A DNA stretch of 64,000 nucleotides, taken from the NCBI RefSeq assembly GCF_002303925.1, contig NZ_MRCS01000020.1, forward strand, positions 43,233 through 107,232. The letters are read 5' to 3'. This DNA comes from Pseudomonas sp. ACN8. GTDB taxonomy: Bacteria; Pseudomonadota; Gammaproteobacteria; Pseudomonadales; Pseudomonadaceae. The translations under genes were made by a program, and so were the position numbers. Shown piece by piece: positions 37,698-46,493 of this stretch (its first letter is position 1; the number at the start of each line of letters is the position of its first letter). The notes beneath the pieces were generated by a model, which was not told the origin of the DNA, searched no databases, and saw only the letters and a list, made by a program, of their open reading frames with translations.

Positions 37698-38422
37698 CGT
37701 ACGGCCTCCCGGGTCCCGGCGGAGTAACGACGTTCAAGCCAGCGCAGGATGAAGTTGGATGCACTGGTGATCACCAGGTAGATCAGCGCGGCAAGCACCA
37801 GGAAATAAAACAGCTGATAGGTACTTTTACCTGCGTCCTGGGCAGCCTTGACCAGGTCGGCGAGGCCGATGATCGACACCAGGGCCGTGGCCTTGAGCAT
37901 CACCATCCAGTTGTTGCCGATACCCGGCAGGGCATAACGCATCATCTGCGGGAACACCACGATCCAGAAACGCTGGCCGCGCTTGAGGCCATAGGCGGTG
38001 GCCGCTTCGACCTGACCCCGTGGGACGGCGAGAATCGCGCCACGGAAGGTTTCAGTGAAATACGCACCGTAGATAAAGCCCAGGGTAATGACCCCGGCAC
38101 TGAACGGGTTGATCTCGATGTATTCCCATTCCATGTAATCGGTAAGCGACGTCAGCCAGGTTTGCAGGCTGTAGAAGATCAGCAGCATCAGGACCAGATC
38201 CGGAACGCCGCGAATGAGTGTGGTGTAGAGCTGGGCAGGCACGCGCATCAGTTTGACTTTTGACAGCTTGGCACTGGCACCGAGCAGCCCGAGCAACACG
38301 GCTACCAACAGCGACAACGCCGACAACTTGATCGTCATCCAGGTGCCTTGCATCAGCAGCGGACCGAAGCCCTTGAGGCTGAAGGCAGAGAGCCCCAGAT
38401 TTTCTAATAGGTTTTCGAACAT
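37694..38422 (-). CDS. aotQ: Amino-acid ABC transporter permease (AotQ-like)
   Basis: A 242-residue permease of the HisQ class. Family features are LMQGTWMTIKLSALSLLVAVLLG, the LIRGVPDLVLMLLIFY segment and the EAA loop VEAATAYGLKRGQRFWIVVFPQ. It pairs with the next gene to make the heterodimeric channel. An intrinsic terminator separates it from the upstream binding-protein gene, so it is probably expressed by partial read-through. Confidence 0.87.
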   Translation of the reverse strand: MFENLLENLGLSAFSLKGFGPLLMQGTWMTIKLSALSLLVAVLLGLLGASAKLSKVKLMRVPAQLYTTLIRGVPDLVLMLLIFYSLQTWLTSLTDYMEWEYIEINPFSAGVITLGFIYGAYFTETFRGAILAVPRGQVEAATAYGLKRGQRFWIVVFPQMMRYALPGIGNNWMVMLKATALVSIIGLADLVKAAQDAGKSTYQLFYFLVLAALIYLVITSASNFILRWLERRYSAGTREAVR

Positions 38423-38444
38423 AAATCAGCAACCTGATCGGATG

Positions 38445-38472
38445 AAAAAAGCGCCCATCGAGAGATGGGCGC
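38445..38472 (-). terminator. Internal terminator between aotJ and aotQ
   Basis: On the minus strand, GCGCCCAT ctctcg ATGGGCGC followed by six T residues. Such a site lets the binding protein be made in excess over the membrane parts. Confidence 0.88.
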
Positions 38473-38478
38473 CGGGCA

Positions 38479-39261
38479 TTATTTGCCGCTGTACAGATTC
38501 AGATCGCCAAAGTGTTTCTTCTGAATGGTGGCGTAGGTGCCATCATCGTGTAACGCTTTGATACCTTTATCCAAAAGTGCTTTCAGCTCGGTGTTACCTT
38601 TCTTAATGCCGATGGCTGTTTTGGCTGGCAGCAAAGCGTTGTCGACCGGCTTGCTGACGTCGTAGTCGGCACCCTGTGGCGACTTCAGGAAGCCCAGTTC
38701 GGCTTGCAGCATGTCCTGAATACCTGCGTCGAGACGACCGGAGGTCAAGTCGGCATAGACCTGATCCTGGTTGGCGTAGGCCTGGGTTTTCACGCCGGCC
38801 TTGTCCAGAACGGCTTTGGCATAGGCTTCCTGAATGGTGCCTTGTTCGTAGCCGACGGTCTTGCCCTTGAGCGAGGCGACGTCTTCAGTCACGCCAGAAC
38901 CTTTCTTGGACACGTAGGCGGTAGGGCCGGAGAACAGTTCGCTGGAGAAGTCGATGACTTTTTCGCGGGCTTCGGTAACGGTCATCGACGAGATCACACC
39001 GTCGAATTTATTGGCTTTCAGGCCCGGAATCATGCCGTCGAAATCGCTTTCGACCCATTTGCACTTGACCTTCAGCTCGGCGCAGATCGCGTTCCCCAGA
39101 TCGATGTCGAAGCCTACCAGGCTGCCATCGGCCGCTTTCGATTCGAACGGTGCGTAGGAAGGGTCAACGCCGAAACGCAGTTCTTTGTACTCCTTCGCCA
39201 TGGCGGAGCCAGCAGCCATGCACAACGCCAGTGCGGAAAGGGTCAGCAATGCTTTTTTCAT
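38479..39261 (-). CDS. aotJ: Basic amino-acid periplasmic binding protein (AotJ-like)
   Basis: 260 residues. A signal peptide (MKKALLTLSALALCMAAGSAMA) is followed by a type-3 solute-binding domain: LRFGVDPSYAPFESK, GSLVGFDIDLGNAIC, FDGVISSMTVTEAREKVIDFS. Two cysteines (Cys in NAICAELKVKC) form the disulfide usual in LAO/HisJ proteins. It likely binds arginine and ornithine; lysine and histidine remain possible. Confidence 0.88.
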   Translation of the reverse strand: MKKALLTLSALALCMAAGSAMAKEYKELRFGVDPSYAPFESKAADGSLVGFDIDLGNAICAELKVKCKWVESDFDGMIPGLKANKFDGVISSMTVTEAREKVIDFSSELFSGPTAYVSKKGSGVTEDVASLKGKTVGYEQGTIQEAYAKAVLDKAGVKTQAYANQDQVYADLTSGRLDAGIQDMLQAELGFLKSPQGADYDVSKPVDNALLPAKTAIGIKKGNTELKALLDKGIKALHDDGTYATIQKKHFGDLNLYSGK

Positions 39262-39533
39262 TATTCAATCCCTAAAAACCAATATGAGCGCTCGTGGCGC
39301 AGAATTATTGTTACTGGAAAGCGTAAGACCTGTTGAAAGTAGCAATTTCCGAACCAGAGTGCCGAACAAGCGTTTAAAAGGTACTTGGAAATGGCCGGAG
39401 ACAGATTTATGCACGAAAACGGGCGCAGGGAAATGGGTGCACCAAATCATCTCGCTACAAAAAACGGATTGACTGAGCGGGGTGCCAGTCTCTCCACCTC
39501 GTCGACACGACTTGTTCTTGCGTCAGGGCAACG
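39262..39533. other. Upstream region of the aot operon
   Basis: AT-richer stretch that should contain the aotJ promoter on the minus strand. I did not see a clear TGTCGC-type ArgR site. No open frame here looks like a protein. Confidence 0.4.
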
Positions 39534-39585
39534 GCGATGGCGGTCCGACATTCAACCTCTATGTTGAATGTCGGACCGCCATCGC
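39534..39585. repeat. Perfect 23-bp inverted repeat with truncated REP end
   Basis: GCGATGGCGGTCCGACATTC onward (39534-39556) pairs without mismatch with 39563-39585, loop CTCTAT. Its right end runs into CATCGCGAGCAAG, the end of a REP that breaks off. It is positioned after the QuiP-like gene on the minus strand and may act as its terminator, but lacks a T run. Confidence 0.75.
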
Positions 39586-39603
39586 GAGCAAGTAAAGGGC
39601 GGG

Positions 39604-42054
39604 TTACTTTCCTGGAGTCAGGGTCAACCGCGCCTTGCCATAGGCGTTATCGAAGTTCTGCGGCTGCATCGGCAGGCTCATGTACTGGCCCTTGAGCCAC
39701 GGCTCGATGCTGTTGAGGTAGTTCGGGCTGGCCGGGTTGCCGGATTGGCCGGTGCCGTTCTGCGCCATCAGCGGTTCGGACTGGCCGAAGTCGACGATAA
39801 AGCGCATGGCTGGCGCCAGCGTGGTGTTGAAGTCCTGGCCCCAGGCGAAGGCGGCTGTGTTGAGGGTGGTGTGATCGCCGCCGGCCGGCTGGGGGCCGCG
39901 CACGGTCTGGCCGCTGCTGTTTTTCCATTCATGGCGATGCAATTTGCCCCATTGCCAGGCGTTGTGATCACCGCCCAACTGGCTGTCGCCGGCGCTGATT
40001 GCGGCGGCGAGGCTGCGAGCGAGGATGGCCGGTTTGTCTTCTTTCTGTGCAGTGCGCACGTCATCCCAGAACGGGCTGTCCTCACGCCCGAGCAAGTGAT
40101 CGGCCTGGGCCGCGTAGGACAACTTGCCTTCGGCGACAAAAGCTTTCCACGCCGGGCTGCTTTCAGGGCCCAGTTCATCGAGGAAGATCTGCCGCGTGCT
40201 TTCCTGCAGGAACAGTTCGTAGATGGCCGCATCGGTGGAGGCTGGGCCGAGCTTGCCATCGAACGCCATCAAGCGGCTATAGGCTTCGTGTGCCTTGGCG
40301 CGATCGGCCGCCGGCAAGGTCTCCATGGCGTGTTTGAGCGGCTGGGCCATGCCCGGCGCTTCAAACATTTTCTTCAGTTTGGCAGCGAAGGTAGTGGTCT
40401 GGTCGTATTGCATGGCGATCAGGCTGCGGCTGTCGTGCTTGCCTGCGCCGGCCAGTTCCGCCAGGCGCTCGCCGCGCTCCGGAGCCGCCCAGGAATTGGA
40501 CAACTGCATGCCGTAGCCATGGGGAATGACCCGCTGGTTGGCGGTGCCGAGCCAGCCTTGGGCCGGGTCCTGGTCGTACGGGTGCAGCATCGGGTCGGCG
40601 TAACCGTCCCAATCGTAACGACCTTCCCAGCCCGGTGAGGGCAGCAGGCCTTCGCCTTCACGACGGTTCGGGTAACGACCGGTGACTTGCCAGCCGATGT
40701 GGCTGGCGTCGGCGAATACCAGGTTCAGCGCAATGGCGCGGATTTCGCGGCTGGCATCCGAGGCTTTCTCGACGCTCTGGGCGCGGGACAGGTCGAAGAA
40801 CGCGTCCAGGGTTTTGTCGTCGGTGAAGTTCGGCGTCTGCAAGGCCAGGCCGAAACCATTGGCCAGCGTGGTGCCCTGGGCGCTGTTGAGCAGAGGGCCA
40901 TGGCGGGTTTCGTACACGGCTTCGCGAATCGGCCGCTGGCCTTTGACGAAATAGGTTTCATTGCGCACGATCGCCGGCTGCCACTTCCCGGCGTTTTCGT
41001 AGGTAAGCCCGTTGCCCTGGCGCTTGATCTTCTCCAGGAACAGGTCCTGGTTGTCGCCCATCACGGACGTCATGCTCCACGCCACCTTGCCGTTGAAACC
41101 GCCAAGCACCATCGGCAGGCCTGCGATGGTCACGCCGGACGCCTGATATTTCGGAGCGCGAATCTGCACGTAACTGAACAACGAAGGCACGCCCAGCGGG
41201 CCGTGACTGTCACTGGCCAGCAGGCTCTTGCCGCTGCGGCTGCGTTGCGCAGCGATGGCCCAGTTGTTCGACGAGGTGGCGCCGAGCAGGTTGAGGTCCG
41301 ACAGTTGCCCGGTGGCCTTGCTGAGTTCCGCCAGCCCCGGTACTTGCCCATTGAGCTTAAGACCTTGCAGTTTTTCGCTTTCGGCGACCGGCAGTTTTTC
41401 GTCGGGAGCCGACGGCGTCAGCCACGCCAGTTTGTCGGTGGTGACGGTCTGGGCCAGTACCAGCGAGGAAATTTCTTCCGGCAGGTTGGTCGACTGGCTG
41501 AAGTTCAGCAGGCAGAAAATCAGCGCCGAATCCTCCGGCTGCCAGTATTCAGGCTTGTAGCCGGTGGCTGCCAGATCTGCCGGCAGCTTGTCGCGGTAGC
41601 GGAACAGGTAGGCGTTGACCCCGCGCGCATAGACTTCGAAGAAACGCTTGAGGCGCGGCGAAGAAGCCTTGTACAACTCGCCGGCACTTTTCTTCAGGTT
41701 GACCGCCCGCATGTAACGGTCGGCATCCAGCAGGTCGGCACCGTGCATCTCGGCCAAACGGCCCTGGGCCAGCAGGCGCAGGGTGACCATCTGCGTGATG
41801 CGGTCGCTGGCATGCACGTAACCGAGGGTGAACAGCGCGTCGTGGAAGCTGTTGCTTTCGATCAGCGGCACGCCCATGGCATTGCGGCGCACCGAAACGC
41901 TCTGCGCCAGGCCCTTGAGTGGCTGTACGCCGGAGGTCGGCGGGAGGGTGTCCTGGGCGCTGAAGTTCTGACAACCGGTCAGGCTCAACACACCGGCCAC
42001 TGCTGCGGCAACGCCGAACCGGGGTAGAAAATGAGTAAGGGCTGGCGAGGCCAT
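39604..42054 (-). CDS. quiP: Penicillin-acylase family N-terminal nucleophile hydrolase, QuiP-like AHL acylase
   Basis: An 816-residue precursor with a lipoprotein-like signal (LSLTGC, Cys28). It is processed into alpha and beta chains at about S261/S262, giving beta-chain N-terminus SNNWAIA, the nucleophile motif of AHL acylases and penicillin G acylases. [14 protein letters not shown] and the following segments resemble QuiP of pseudomonads, which hydrolyse long-chain N-acyl-homoserine lactones. HacB is the nearest alternative. It is divergent from the isochorismatase-fold gene. Confidence 0.82.
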   Translation of the reverse strand: MASPALTHFLPRFGVAAAVAGVLSLTGCQNFSAQDTLPPTSGVQPLKGLAQSVSVRRNAMGVPLIESNSFHDALFTLGYVHASDRITQMVTLRLLAQGRLAEMHGADLLDADRYMRAVNLKKSAGELYKASSPRLKRFFEVYARGVNAYLFRYRDKLPADLAATGYKPEYWQPEDSALIFCLLNFSQSTNLPEEISSLVLAQTVTTDKLAWLTPSAPDEKLPVAESEKLQGLKLNGQVPGLAELSKATGQLSDLNLLGATSSNNWAIAAQRSRSGKSLLASDSHGPLGVPSLFSYVQIRAPKYQASGVTIAGLPMVLGGFNGKVAWSMTSVMGDNQDLFLEKIKRQGNGLTYENAGKWQPAIVRNETYFVKGQRPIREAVYETRHGPLLNSAQGTTLANGFGLALQTPNFTDDKTLDAFFDLSRAQSVEKASDASREIRAIALNLVFADASHIGWQVTGRYPNRREGEGLLPSPGWEGRYDWDGYADPMLHPYDQDPAQGWLGTANQRVIPHGYGMQLSNSWAAPERGERLAELAGAGKHDSRSLIAMQYDQTTTFAAKLKKMFEAPGMAQPLKHAMETLPAADRAKAHEAYSRLMAFDGKLGPASTDAAIYELFLQESTRQIFLDELGPESSPAWKAFVAEGKLSYAAQADHLLGREDSPFWDDVRTAQKEDKPAILARSLAAAISAGDSQLGGDHNAWQWGKLHRHEWKNSSGQTVRGPQPAGGDHTTLNTAAFAWGQDFNTTLAPAMRFIVDFGQSEPLMAQNGTGQSGNPASPNYLNSIEPWLKGQYMSLPMQPQNFDNAYGKARLTLTPGK

Positions 42055-42248
42055 GGCAAAGCTCCTGCGGGGGTAGAGGCGGCGGCGCGCAATAAAGGCG
42101 CTACGTTAGTGAGCGGGAGGTGGCCGCGCAAGCGGGGTACAAGGTTATTTCAGGATTTGTCTGATAAACCGAAAAGATCGCAGTCTTGCCAGTGGCAATG
42201 GGGGATGTTGAAGTGCGACACGCTCAACAATCCAGGAGAACAGTCGGC

Positions 42249-42806
42249 ATGGAGCTCAAGGCAAACGCGGCACTGATCATCATCGATCAACAAAAAGGCA
42301 TCCTGCATCCCAGGCTCGGCCGCAGGAATAATCCTCTGGCCGAAGAGCGCATGCTGGAATTGCTCGGCCATTGGCGGCGCACCGCCAGGCCGGTGATCCA
42401 TGTGCAACACCTGTCCCGCTCGGAGGACTCGGTATTCTGGCCGCAGCAGTCGGGAGTGGAGTTTCAGGAACGGTTTCAGCCAATGGCCGGTGAACGCTTG
42501 ATCCAGAAGCAGGTGCCCGATGCGTTTTGTTCAACGGGGCTGGAGGCGCAGTTGCGCGAGGCGGGGATCGGGCAGTTGATCATCGTGGGTGTCGCGACCC
42601 ATAATTCGGTGGAATCCACGGCGCGTACAGCGGGCAACCTGGGGTTTGATACGTGGGTGGCCGAGGATGCGTGCTTTACCTTCGACAAGGCTGATTTTTT
42701 CGGCCATGCCCATAGCGCCGAAGAGGTGCATGGGATGTCGTTGGGGAATTTGCATGGTGAGTATGCGACGGTGGTCAGCGCTGCGTGTGTATTAAAGGCA
42801 GATTAA
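42249..42806 (+). CDS. Isochorismatase-fold hydrolase lacking the catalytic Cys
   Basis: 185 residues. Asp13 in IIDQQKG and Lys87 in IQKQVPDAF of the cysteine-hydrolase triad are present, but the Cys expected before VExT is Ser120 (ATHNSVESTAR). AGGAG lies 12 bases before the ATG at 42249. Relatives include nicotinamidases, isochorismatases and ureidoacrylate hydrolases; EntB-like isochorismatases also lack the Cys. The substrate is unknown. It is divergent from quiP. Confidence 0.82.
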   Translation: MELKANAALIIIDQQKGILHPRLGRRNNPLAEERMLELLGHWRRTARPVIHVQHLSRSEDSVFWPQQSGVEFQERFQPMAGERLIQKQVPDAFCSTGLEAQLREAGIGQLIIVGVATHNSVESTARTAGNLGFDTWVAEDACFTFDKADFFGHAHSAEEVHGMSLGNLHGEYATVVSAACVLKAD

Positions 42807-42810
42807 AAAC

Positions 42811-42896
42811 CTGTAGGAGCGAGCCTGCTCGCGAAGGTGTGTCAGCGACACAGATGTCGACTGACAGTCCATCGCGAGCAGGCTCGCTCCTACAGG
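42811..42896. repeat. REPIN (paired REP elements)
   Basis: REP copies at 42812-42836 and 42870-42895, between two convergent genes. Confidence 0.9.
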
Positions 42897-42904
42897 GGAG
42901 TGCA

Positions 42905-43111
42905 TCAAGCGCCGTGGCACTTCTTGAATTTCTTGCCGTTGCCGCACGGGCACGGATCGTTGCGGCCGACATCTTTCAGGGCATTGCGCACCGGTTCCTG
43001 ATGAGCGTGGCCGCAGTTCGGACCGTGGACATGGCCGTGGTCGTGATCATGGTGGTGATGGTCATGATCGTGGTTGCAGTCAGGGCCGTGGACGTGGGGT
43101 TGCTGGGTCAT
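42905..43111 (-). CDS. His-rich SEC-C motif protein
   Basis: 68 residues. The N-terminal half is a histidine/aspartate-rich metal-binding stretch ([20 protein letters not shown] at about 6-25, then [11 protein letters not shown]). The C-terminus is a SEC-C zinc motif, [18 protein letters not shown]. It overlaps the preceding gene by four bases (ATGA). It may be a zinc/nickel store or a SecB/YecA-like adaptor; no catalytic domain is present. Confidence 0.85.
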   Translation of the reverse strand: MTQQPHVHGPDCNHDHDHHHHDHDHGHVHGPNCGHAHQEPVRNALKDVGRNDPCPCGNGKKFKKCHGA

Positions 43112-43602
43112 CGGTGTTGCTCCGGAATTAAATCGGCGGCGATTATCACGCCATTGCGCGCCAGGTGCACGTAGTGGGCGATGAATATACCGGTTTCCAG
43201 TTCACCTTCCAGACGATAGGGAATGGGCTGATCGGATTTTTTCAGCAGTTTGGCCATTTCACGGACCTTGGACCACAGGTTGGTGCGGATCGGCACCTTG
43301 AAGTAAGCGCTGTGCCTGGGGCTGATGGTGAACCAGTGTTCGTACTCGCCGTCGGCCAGCAGTATGTCACCCAGGTGAACGCGATACTCCAGGCTGCGCA
43401 CGGTCAGGTCGCTGTCGTTGGGGTTGTCGATGCGAAAATGCAGGAGGAATTTCTGTTCCAGCAGTTTGGCGCTGACCACCTCGATGTTCACCAGATGGAC
43501 CTCGGGATCCGGCAAGTCGTCGTCGAACCATGACGCACAGCCACCAAGTCCCAGTGTCAGGAACAACGTGAGCAGACAGAGTGCGCCGCGGCGGATGATC
43601 AT
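43108..43602 (-). CDS. LEA type 2 family lipoprotein
   Basis: 164 residues with lipobox LGLGGC (Cys22). The mature part is a single WHy/LEA14-like beta domain ([43 protein letters not shown]). Such domains are linked to desiccation and stress in plants; in pseudomonads the function is unknown. Cotranscribed with the SEC-C gene. Confidence 0.85.
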   Translation of the reverse strand: MIIRRGALCLLTLFLTLGLGGCASWFDDDLPDPEVHLVNIEVVSAKLLEQKFLLHFRIDNPNDSDLTVRSLEYRVHLGDILLADGEYEHWFTISPRHSAYFKVPIRTNLWSKVREMAKLLKKSDQPIPYRLEGELETGIFIAHYVHLARNGVIIAADLIPEQHR

Positions 43603-43639
43603 CGTGGTGTTTCTCCCTTGAACACCAGTCTAGACCCAA

Positions 43640-43662
43640 AGGATCGCAGCCTTCGACAGCGC
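43640..43662. repeat. Single REP-like element of the GATCGCAGCCTTCG class
   Basis: GGATCGCAGCCTTCGACAGC resembles the arm of the palindrome at 33352-33373 but has no inverted partner nearby. Confidence 0.5.
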
Positions 43663-43689
43663 CTGCGTGGCGGGCCGTCTATGCATGTC

Positions 43690-44166
43690 CTAACTGCTGA
43701 AGTACCCCGCACAACACTTCTTGAACTTCTGCCCACTGGCGCACGGGCAGGCGTCATTGCGCCCGAGTTTGAGTTGTACGGTGGGGTCGATGAAGTACCA
43801 GCGCCCGGTGTTCTGTACGAACGATGAGCGCTCTCGATGGCTGTGCTCGCCACTGCTGTCGTGCCAGCGCGCGGTGAAGGTCACGAAAGCGTGTTCAGGC
43901 TGGCCGCCCAGCACTTCTGAGCTTTCCACCTCAAGGCCCAGCCATGTACTTTGCGCGCTCCAGTCGCTGATCGATTGACGGTCCAGACCGGCCTGCTGGG
44001 CGGGCAGGGTGGTGGCCACCAGATAGTCGACCAGCCCCAGCACGTAGGCGCTGTAGCGCGAGCGCATCAAGGCTTCGGCGCACGGTGCCGGGTGCCCGGC
44101 ATGGTAGTGGCCGCAGCAGGCGTCGAGCAGGGTGCCGCTACCGCAAGGGCAAATGGATGTACTCAT
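43690..44166 (-). CDS. YchJ family protein with two SEC-C motifs
   Basis: 158 residues. An N-terminal SEC-C motif ([18 protein letters not shown]), an NTF2-like YchJ core ([25 protein letters not shown]) and a C-terminal SEC-C motif ([20 protein letters not shown]). The C-terminal motif is nearly the same as that of the small neighbour downstream. The ATG at 44166 was chosen over a long upstream extension. Function unknown, metal binding likely. Confidence 0.9.
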   Translation of the reverse strand: MSTSICPCGSGTLLDACCGHYHAGHPAPCAEALMRSRYSAYVLGLVDYLVATTLPAQQAGLDRQSISDWSAQSTWLGLEVESSEVLGGQPEHAFVTFTARWHDSSGEHSHRERSSFVQNTGRWYFIDPTVQLKLGRNDACPCASGQKFKKCCAGYFSS

Positions 44167-44170
44167 TGCA

Positions 44171-44668
44171 TTACCACCAGTATTTCCCGAAGTTTTCCGG
44201 ATTGGCCCAGAAGCGCGAATTGAGCCAGTCGGGGACTTGTTTGTATTCAAGCAGATCGTAGGTGAACAGGGTCAGGACCTGTTCGTCCCGTTGAAAGCGT
44301 TCGCTGGCTTGCAGTGCCAGGGAGAAAAAGTCCGTTTCCTGCCAGCCACAGGCCGGCAGATCCGCCAGCACTGCGATGCGGCTGGCGTTGAGGTTGCGGA
44401 TGCCGCCCAGCAGGTTCAGGCCCTCGCGCTTGGGCAAATGCTCCAGGCAGTCGACCACCAGGGCCAGGTCGAAACGGCGGGCCGCCAACTCGTCGGGCAA
44501 CGGCCCGGGGGGCGCGAAAGCGACACTGCTGTCCGGGTGAGCGAATTTGAAAGCTTCCAGTGCCGGGAACTCGCTGGCGCCGATCAACAACAGGCGCGCG
44601 GGGGCATATCGGTCGAGTAACGCGGCCAGTGCCTGTTGTGGCGTGCGTGAAGAAATACCTGCAATCAT
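44171..44668 (-). CDS. DUF6231-type small protein, methyltransferase-like
   Basis: 165 residues with a nucleotide-binding-like Rossmann pattern ([32 protein letters not shown]) but without a full SAM motif. It ends in [13 protein letters not shown]. The stop is four bases before the YchJ start, so the two form an operon. The catalytic role is uncertain. Confidence 0.72.
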   Translation of the reverse strand: MIAGISSRTPQQALAALLDRYAPARLLLIGASEFPALEAFKFAHPDSSVAFAPPGPLPDELAARRFDLALVVDCLEHLPKREGLNLLGGIRNLNASRIAVLADLPACGWQETDFFSLALQASERFQRDEQVLTLFTYDLLEYKQVPDWLNSRFWANPENFGKYWW

Positions 44669-44805
44669 CGAAGATCCTCAATCAGATCTGCCAAGACTAG
44701 CCTGCCCTAACGTTCGGGCCTAGAGCGCCTTGGTGACAAAAGCGCCAAGCTGCCGTTAATACGCGAATAAACAGCAGGGTTTATTGCTGGCGGAGTTTAA
44801 AACTC

Positions 44806-44849
44806 GGGTCTTTACTACCTGAATCGGTTCTAAGCCGATCCTTCAGGAG
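44806..44849 (+). promoter_or_regulatory. Leader hairpin that covers the Shine-Dalgarno site, first OmpA-family gene
   Basis: After CGGGTCTTTACT (44805-44816), CCTGAA (44818-44823) pairs with TTCAGG (44842-44847) and TCGG (44824-44827) with CCGA (44835-44838). The Shine-Dalgarno AGGAG (44845-44849) has three of its five bases in the stem. The same design is found before the second gene. Confidence 0.65.
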
Positions 44850-44857
44850 AAAACTAG

Positions 44858-45547
44858 ATGAGCATAGTTCGGACAGCATTACCCTTGGTTCTGCTAACCA
44901 GTGTCTTGACTGGTTGCGCAGGTTTGCAGAAAACCGACTGGCCGACCTGTGCGGCAGTGGGGGGTGTCGTGGGTGCGGGCCTCGGTGCGACCGAAAGCTC
45001 GGCATGGGCAGGGTATGGTGCTCTGCTCGTCGGCGGTACGGCGGCGGCTTATTGCTGGGTGCACGGTGATGGCGACGAAGACGGTGATGGCGTGCCGGAT
45101 AGTCGCGACAAGTGCCCAGGCACGCCAAAAGGCGTTCAGGTCGATGCCAACGGTTGCCCACCACCTGCGCCTGTGGTCGAAGAAGCGGTTGTGGTTCAGG
45201 AAGAAACCATCGTCATCCGCGATGTTCACTTCCAGTTTGACAAAGCCACGCTTACCTCGTCCGACAAACAGGTACTCGACAAGATTGCCACTCGCCTGAA
45301 AGCCGAAGCCCCTACCGCTCAACTGACCGTGACCGGCCATACCGACAGCGTGGGCAGTGACACCTACAACCAGAAACTGTCGGATAAACGCGCCCACTCG
45401 GTGGTTGAATACCTCATCGAGCAAGGCGTACCTCGCAGCAACTTCGTCTCGGTTGTCGGTGCCGGTGAAAGCCAGCCGGTTGCGGACAACAAAACCGCTG
45501 ACGGTCGTGCACAGAACCGTCGTACCGAAATCAAAATCCAGCGTTAA
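44858..45547 (+). CDS. OmpA-family lipoprotein with thrombospondin type 3-like repeat
   Basis: 229 residues. Lipobox VLTGC (Cys20), a glycine-zipper-like stretch (GGVVGAGLGATESSAWAGYGALLVGG), a calcium-type TSP3 repeat (DGDEDGDGVPDSRDKCPGTPKG, about 71-92) and a C-terminal OmpA peptidoglycan-binding domain (FDKATL ... VTGHTDSVGSDTYNQKLSDKRAHSV ... NRRTEI). It probably tethers outer membrane to wall. The downstream gene is a close paralogue. Confidence 0.93.
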   Translation: MSIVRTALPLVLLTSVLTGCAGLQKTDWPTCAAVGGVVGAGLGATESSAWAGYGALLVGGTAAAYCWVHGDGDEDGDGVPDSRDKCPGTPKGVQVDANGCPPPAPVVEEAVVVQEETIVIRDVHFQFDKATLTSSDKQVLDKIATRLKAEAPTAQLTVTGHTDSVGSDTYNQKLSDKRAHSVVEYLIEQGVPRSNFVSVVGAGESQPVADNKTADGRAQNRRTEIKIQR

Positions 45548-45555
45548 GCTCCCCT

Positions 45556-45586
45556 CGCATCCGCGCCTTGTGCAGTCGCGGATGCG
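45556..45586 (+). terminator. Hairpin after the first OmpA gene
   Basis: CGCATCCGCG (45556-45565) pairs with CGCGGATGCG (45577-45586), followed by GGTCTTT. It is a weak-tailed terminator or processing site, part of the shared leader design. Confidence 0.6.
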
Positions 45587-45629
45587 GGTCTTTACTCCTG
45601 TGTAACCGGTATTGGCCGGTACACAGGAG
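45586..45629 (+). promoter_or_regulatory. Leader hairpin that covers the Shine-Dalgarno site, second OmpA-family gene
   Basis: CTCCTGTGTA (45595-45604) pairs perfectly with TACACAGGAG (45620-45629), and CCGG (45606-45609) with CCGG (45616-45619), single bulged A. The Shine-Dalgarno AGGAG (45625-45629), eight bases before the ATG, is fully in the stem. It begins with the same CGGGTCTTTACT element (45585-45596). Confidence 0.8.
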
Positions 45630-45637
45630 CTTTCAAT

Positions 45638-46345
45638 ATGATCGTTCTCACAAGGACCGTCTTGCCGGTTCTGCTACTTGGCAGCCTCTTGACCGGCTGC
45701 GCAACCCACAGCGATGGCACTGCCCCCCTCAATCAACGCACCTGGCCAATTTGCAGCCTCATCGGCGGCCTGGTCGGTGGTGGTCTGGGCGCAATCGAGA
45801 GTGGTGGTTGGGCCGCGGGTGGGGCGGCGCTGGGTATCTTGTCCGGCGGCTTGATATGCTATGCCCAGGATGGCGACGAAGACGGCGACGGCATTTTCGA
45901 CCGGCGCGACCGTTGCGCTGATACTCCCGCCAATACCCCGGTCGACCATCGCGGTTGCCCGGTGCCGCAGTACCCGGATAGCGTCCAGGTCGAGCCTGCG
46001 CAATCCGAAGTCATTACTCTGAGCGATGTACTGTTTGTCTTCAATCAATCCGAGCTGACCCCGACGGCGAAGAGTCAACTGGACGCGTTGATGAGCAAGT
46101 TCGAGGATGCCGATGTGGTCAGCATCAAGGTGGTCGGTCATACCGATAGCGTCGGTTCGGATGCCTATAACCAGGCCTTGTCGGAGCGGCGTGCCAGCAG
46201 CGTGGCGGAATACCTGTTGAGCCAGGGTGTGGCGCCGAACAAAGTCACCAGCGAAGGCAGGGGCGAGAGCCAACCGATTGCCGACAACGAAACAGAAGAA
46301 GGCCGCGCGAAAAACCGTCGCGTGGAGCTGCATATAAACCGCTGA
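45638..46345 (+). CDS. OmpA-family lipoprotein, tandem paralogue
   Basis: 235 residues with the same layout as its upstream neighbour: lipobox LLTGC (Cys21), glycine-rich segment, TSP3-like repeat (DGDEDGDGIFDRRDRCADTPAN) and OmpA domain (VVGHTDSVGSDAYNQALSERRASSV). A product of gene duplication. It is 90 bases downstream with its own leader and hairpin. Confidence 0.93.
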   Translation: MIVLTRTVLPVLLLGSLLTGCATHSDGTAPLNQRTWPICSLIGGLVGGGLGAIESGGWAAGGAALGILSGGLICYAQDGDEDGDGIFDRRDRCADTPANTPVDHRGCPVPQYPDSVQVEPAQSEVITLSDVLFVFNQSELTPTAKSQLDALMSKFEDADVVSIKVVGHTDSVGSDAYNQALSERRASSVAEYLLSQGVAPNKVTSEGRGESQPIADNETEEGRAKNRRVELHINR

Positions 46346-46493
46346 GCCAAGAGATAGAGCCGTCGGGCGACGTGTGTGATCGCTGCGACGGCCGTTTGGC
46401 GGCCTTCATGAAGAATTTTCCGTTGCCCTCTGGCTTATCCCGCGTGGAAGCCGTTACTGTGCGCGCAAACAATAATTCTCATCGGGGGCGCGT

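Noticed and set aside
43690..44250. Long N-terminal extension of the YchJ-type protein
   Set aside because: It would extend through the preceding gene's coding end with no similarity; the ATG at 44166 directly precedes the SEC-C motif.
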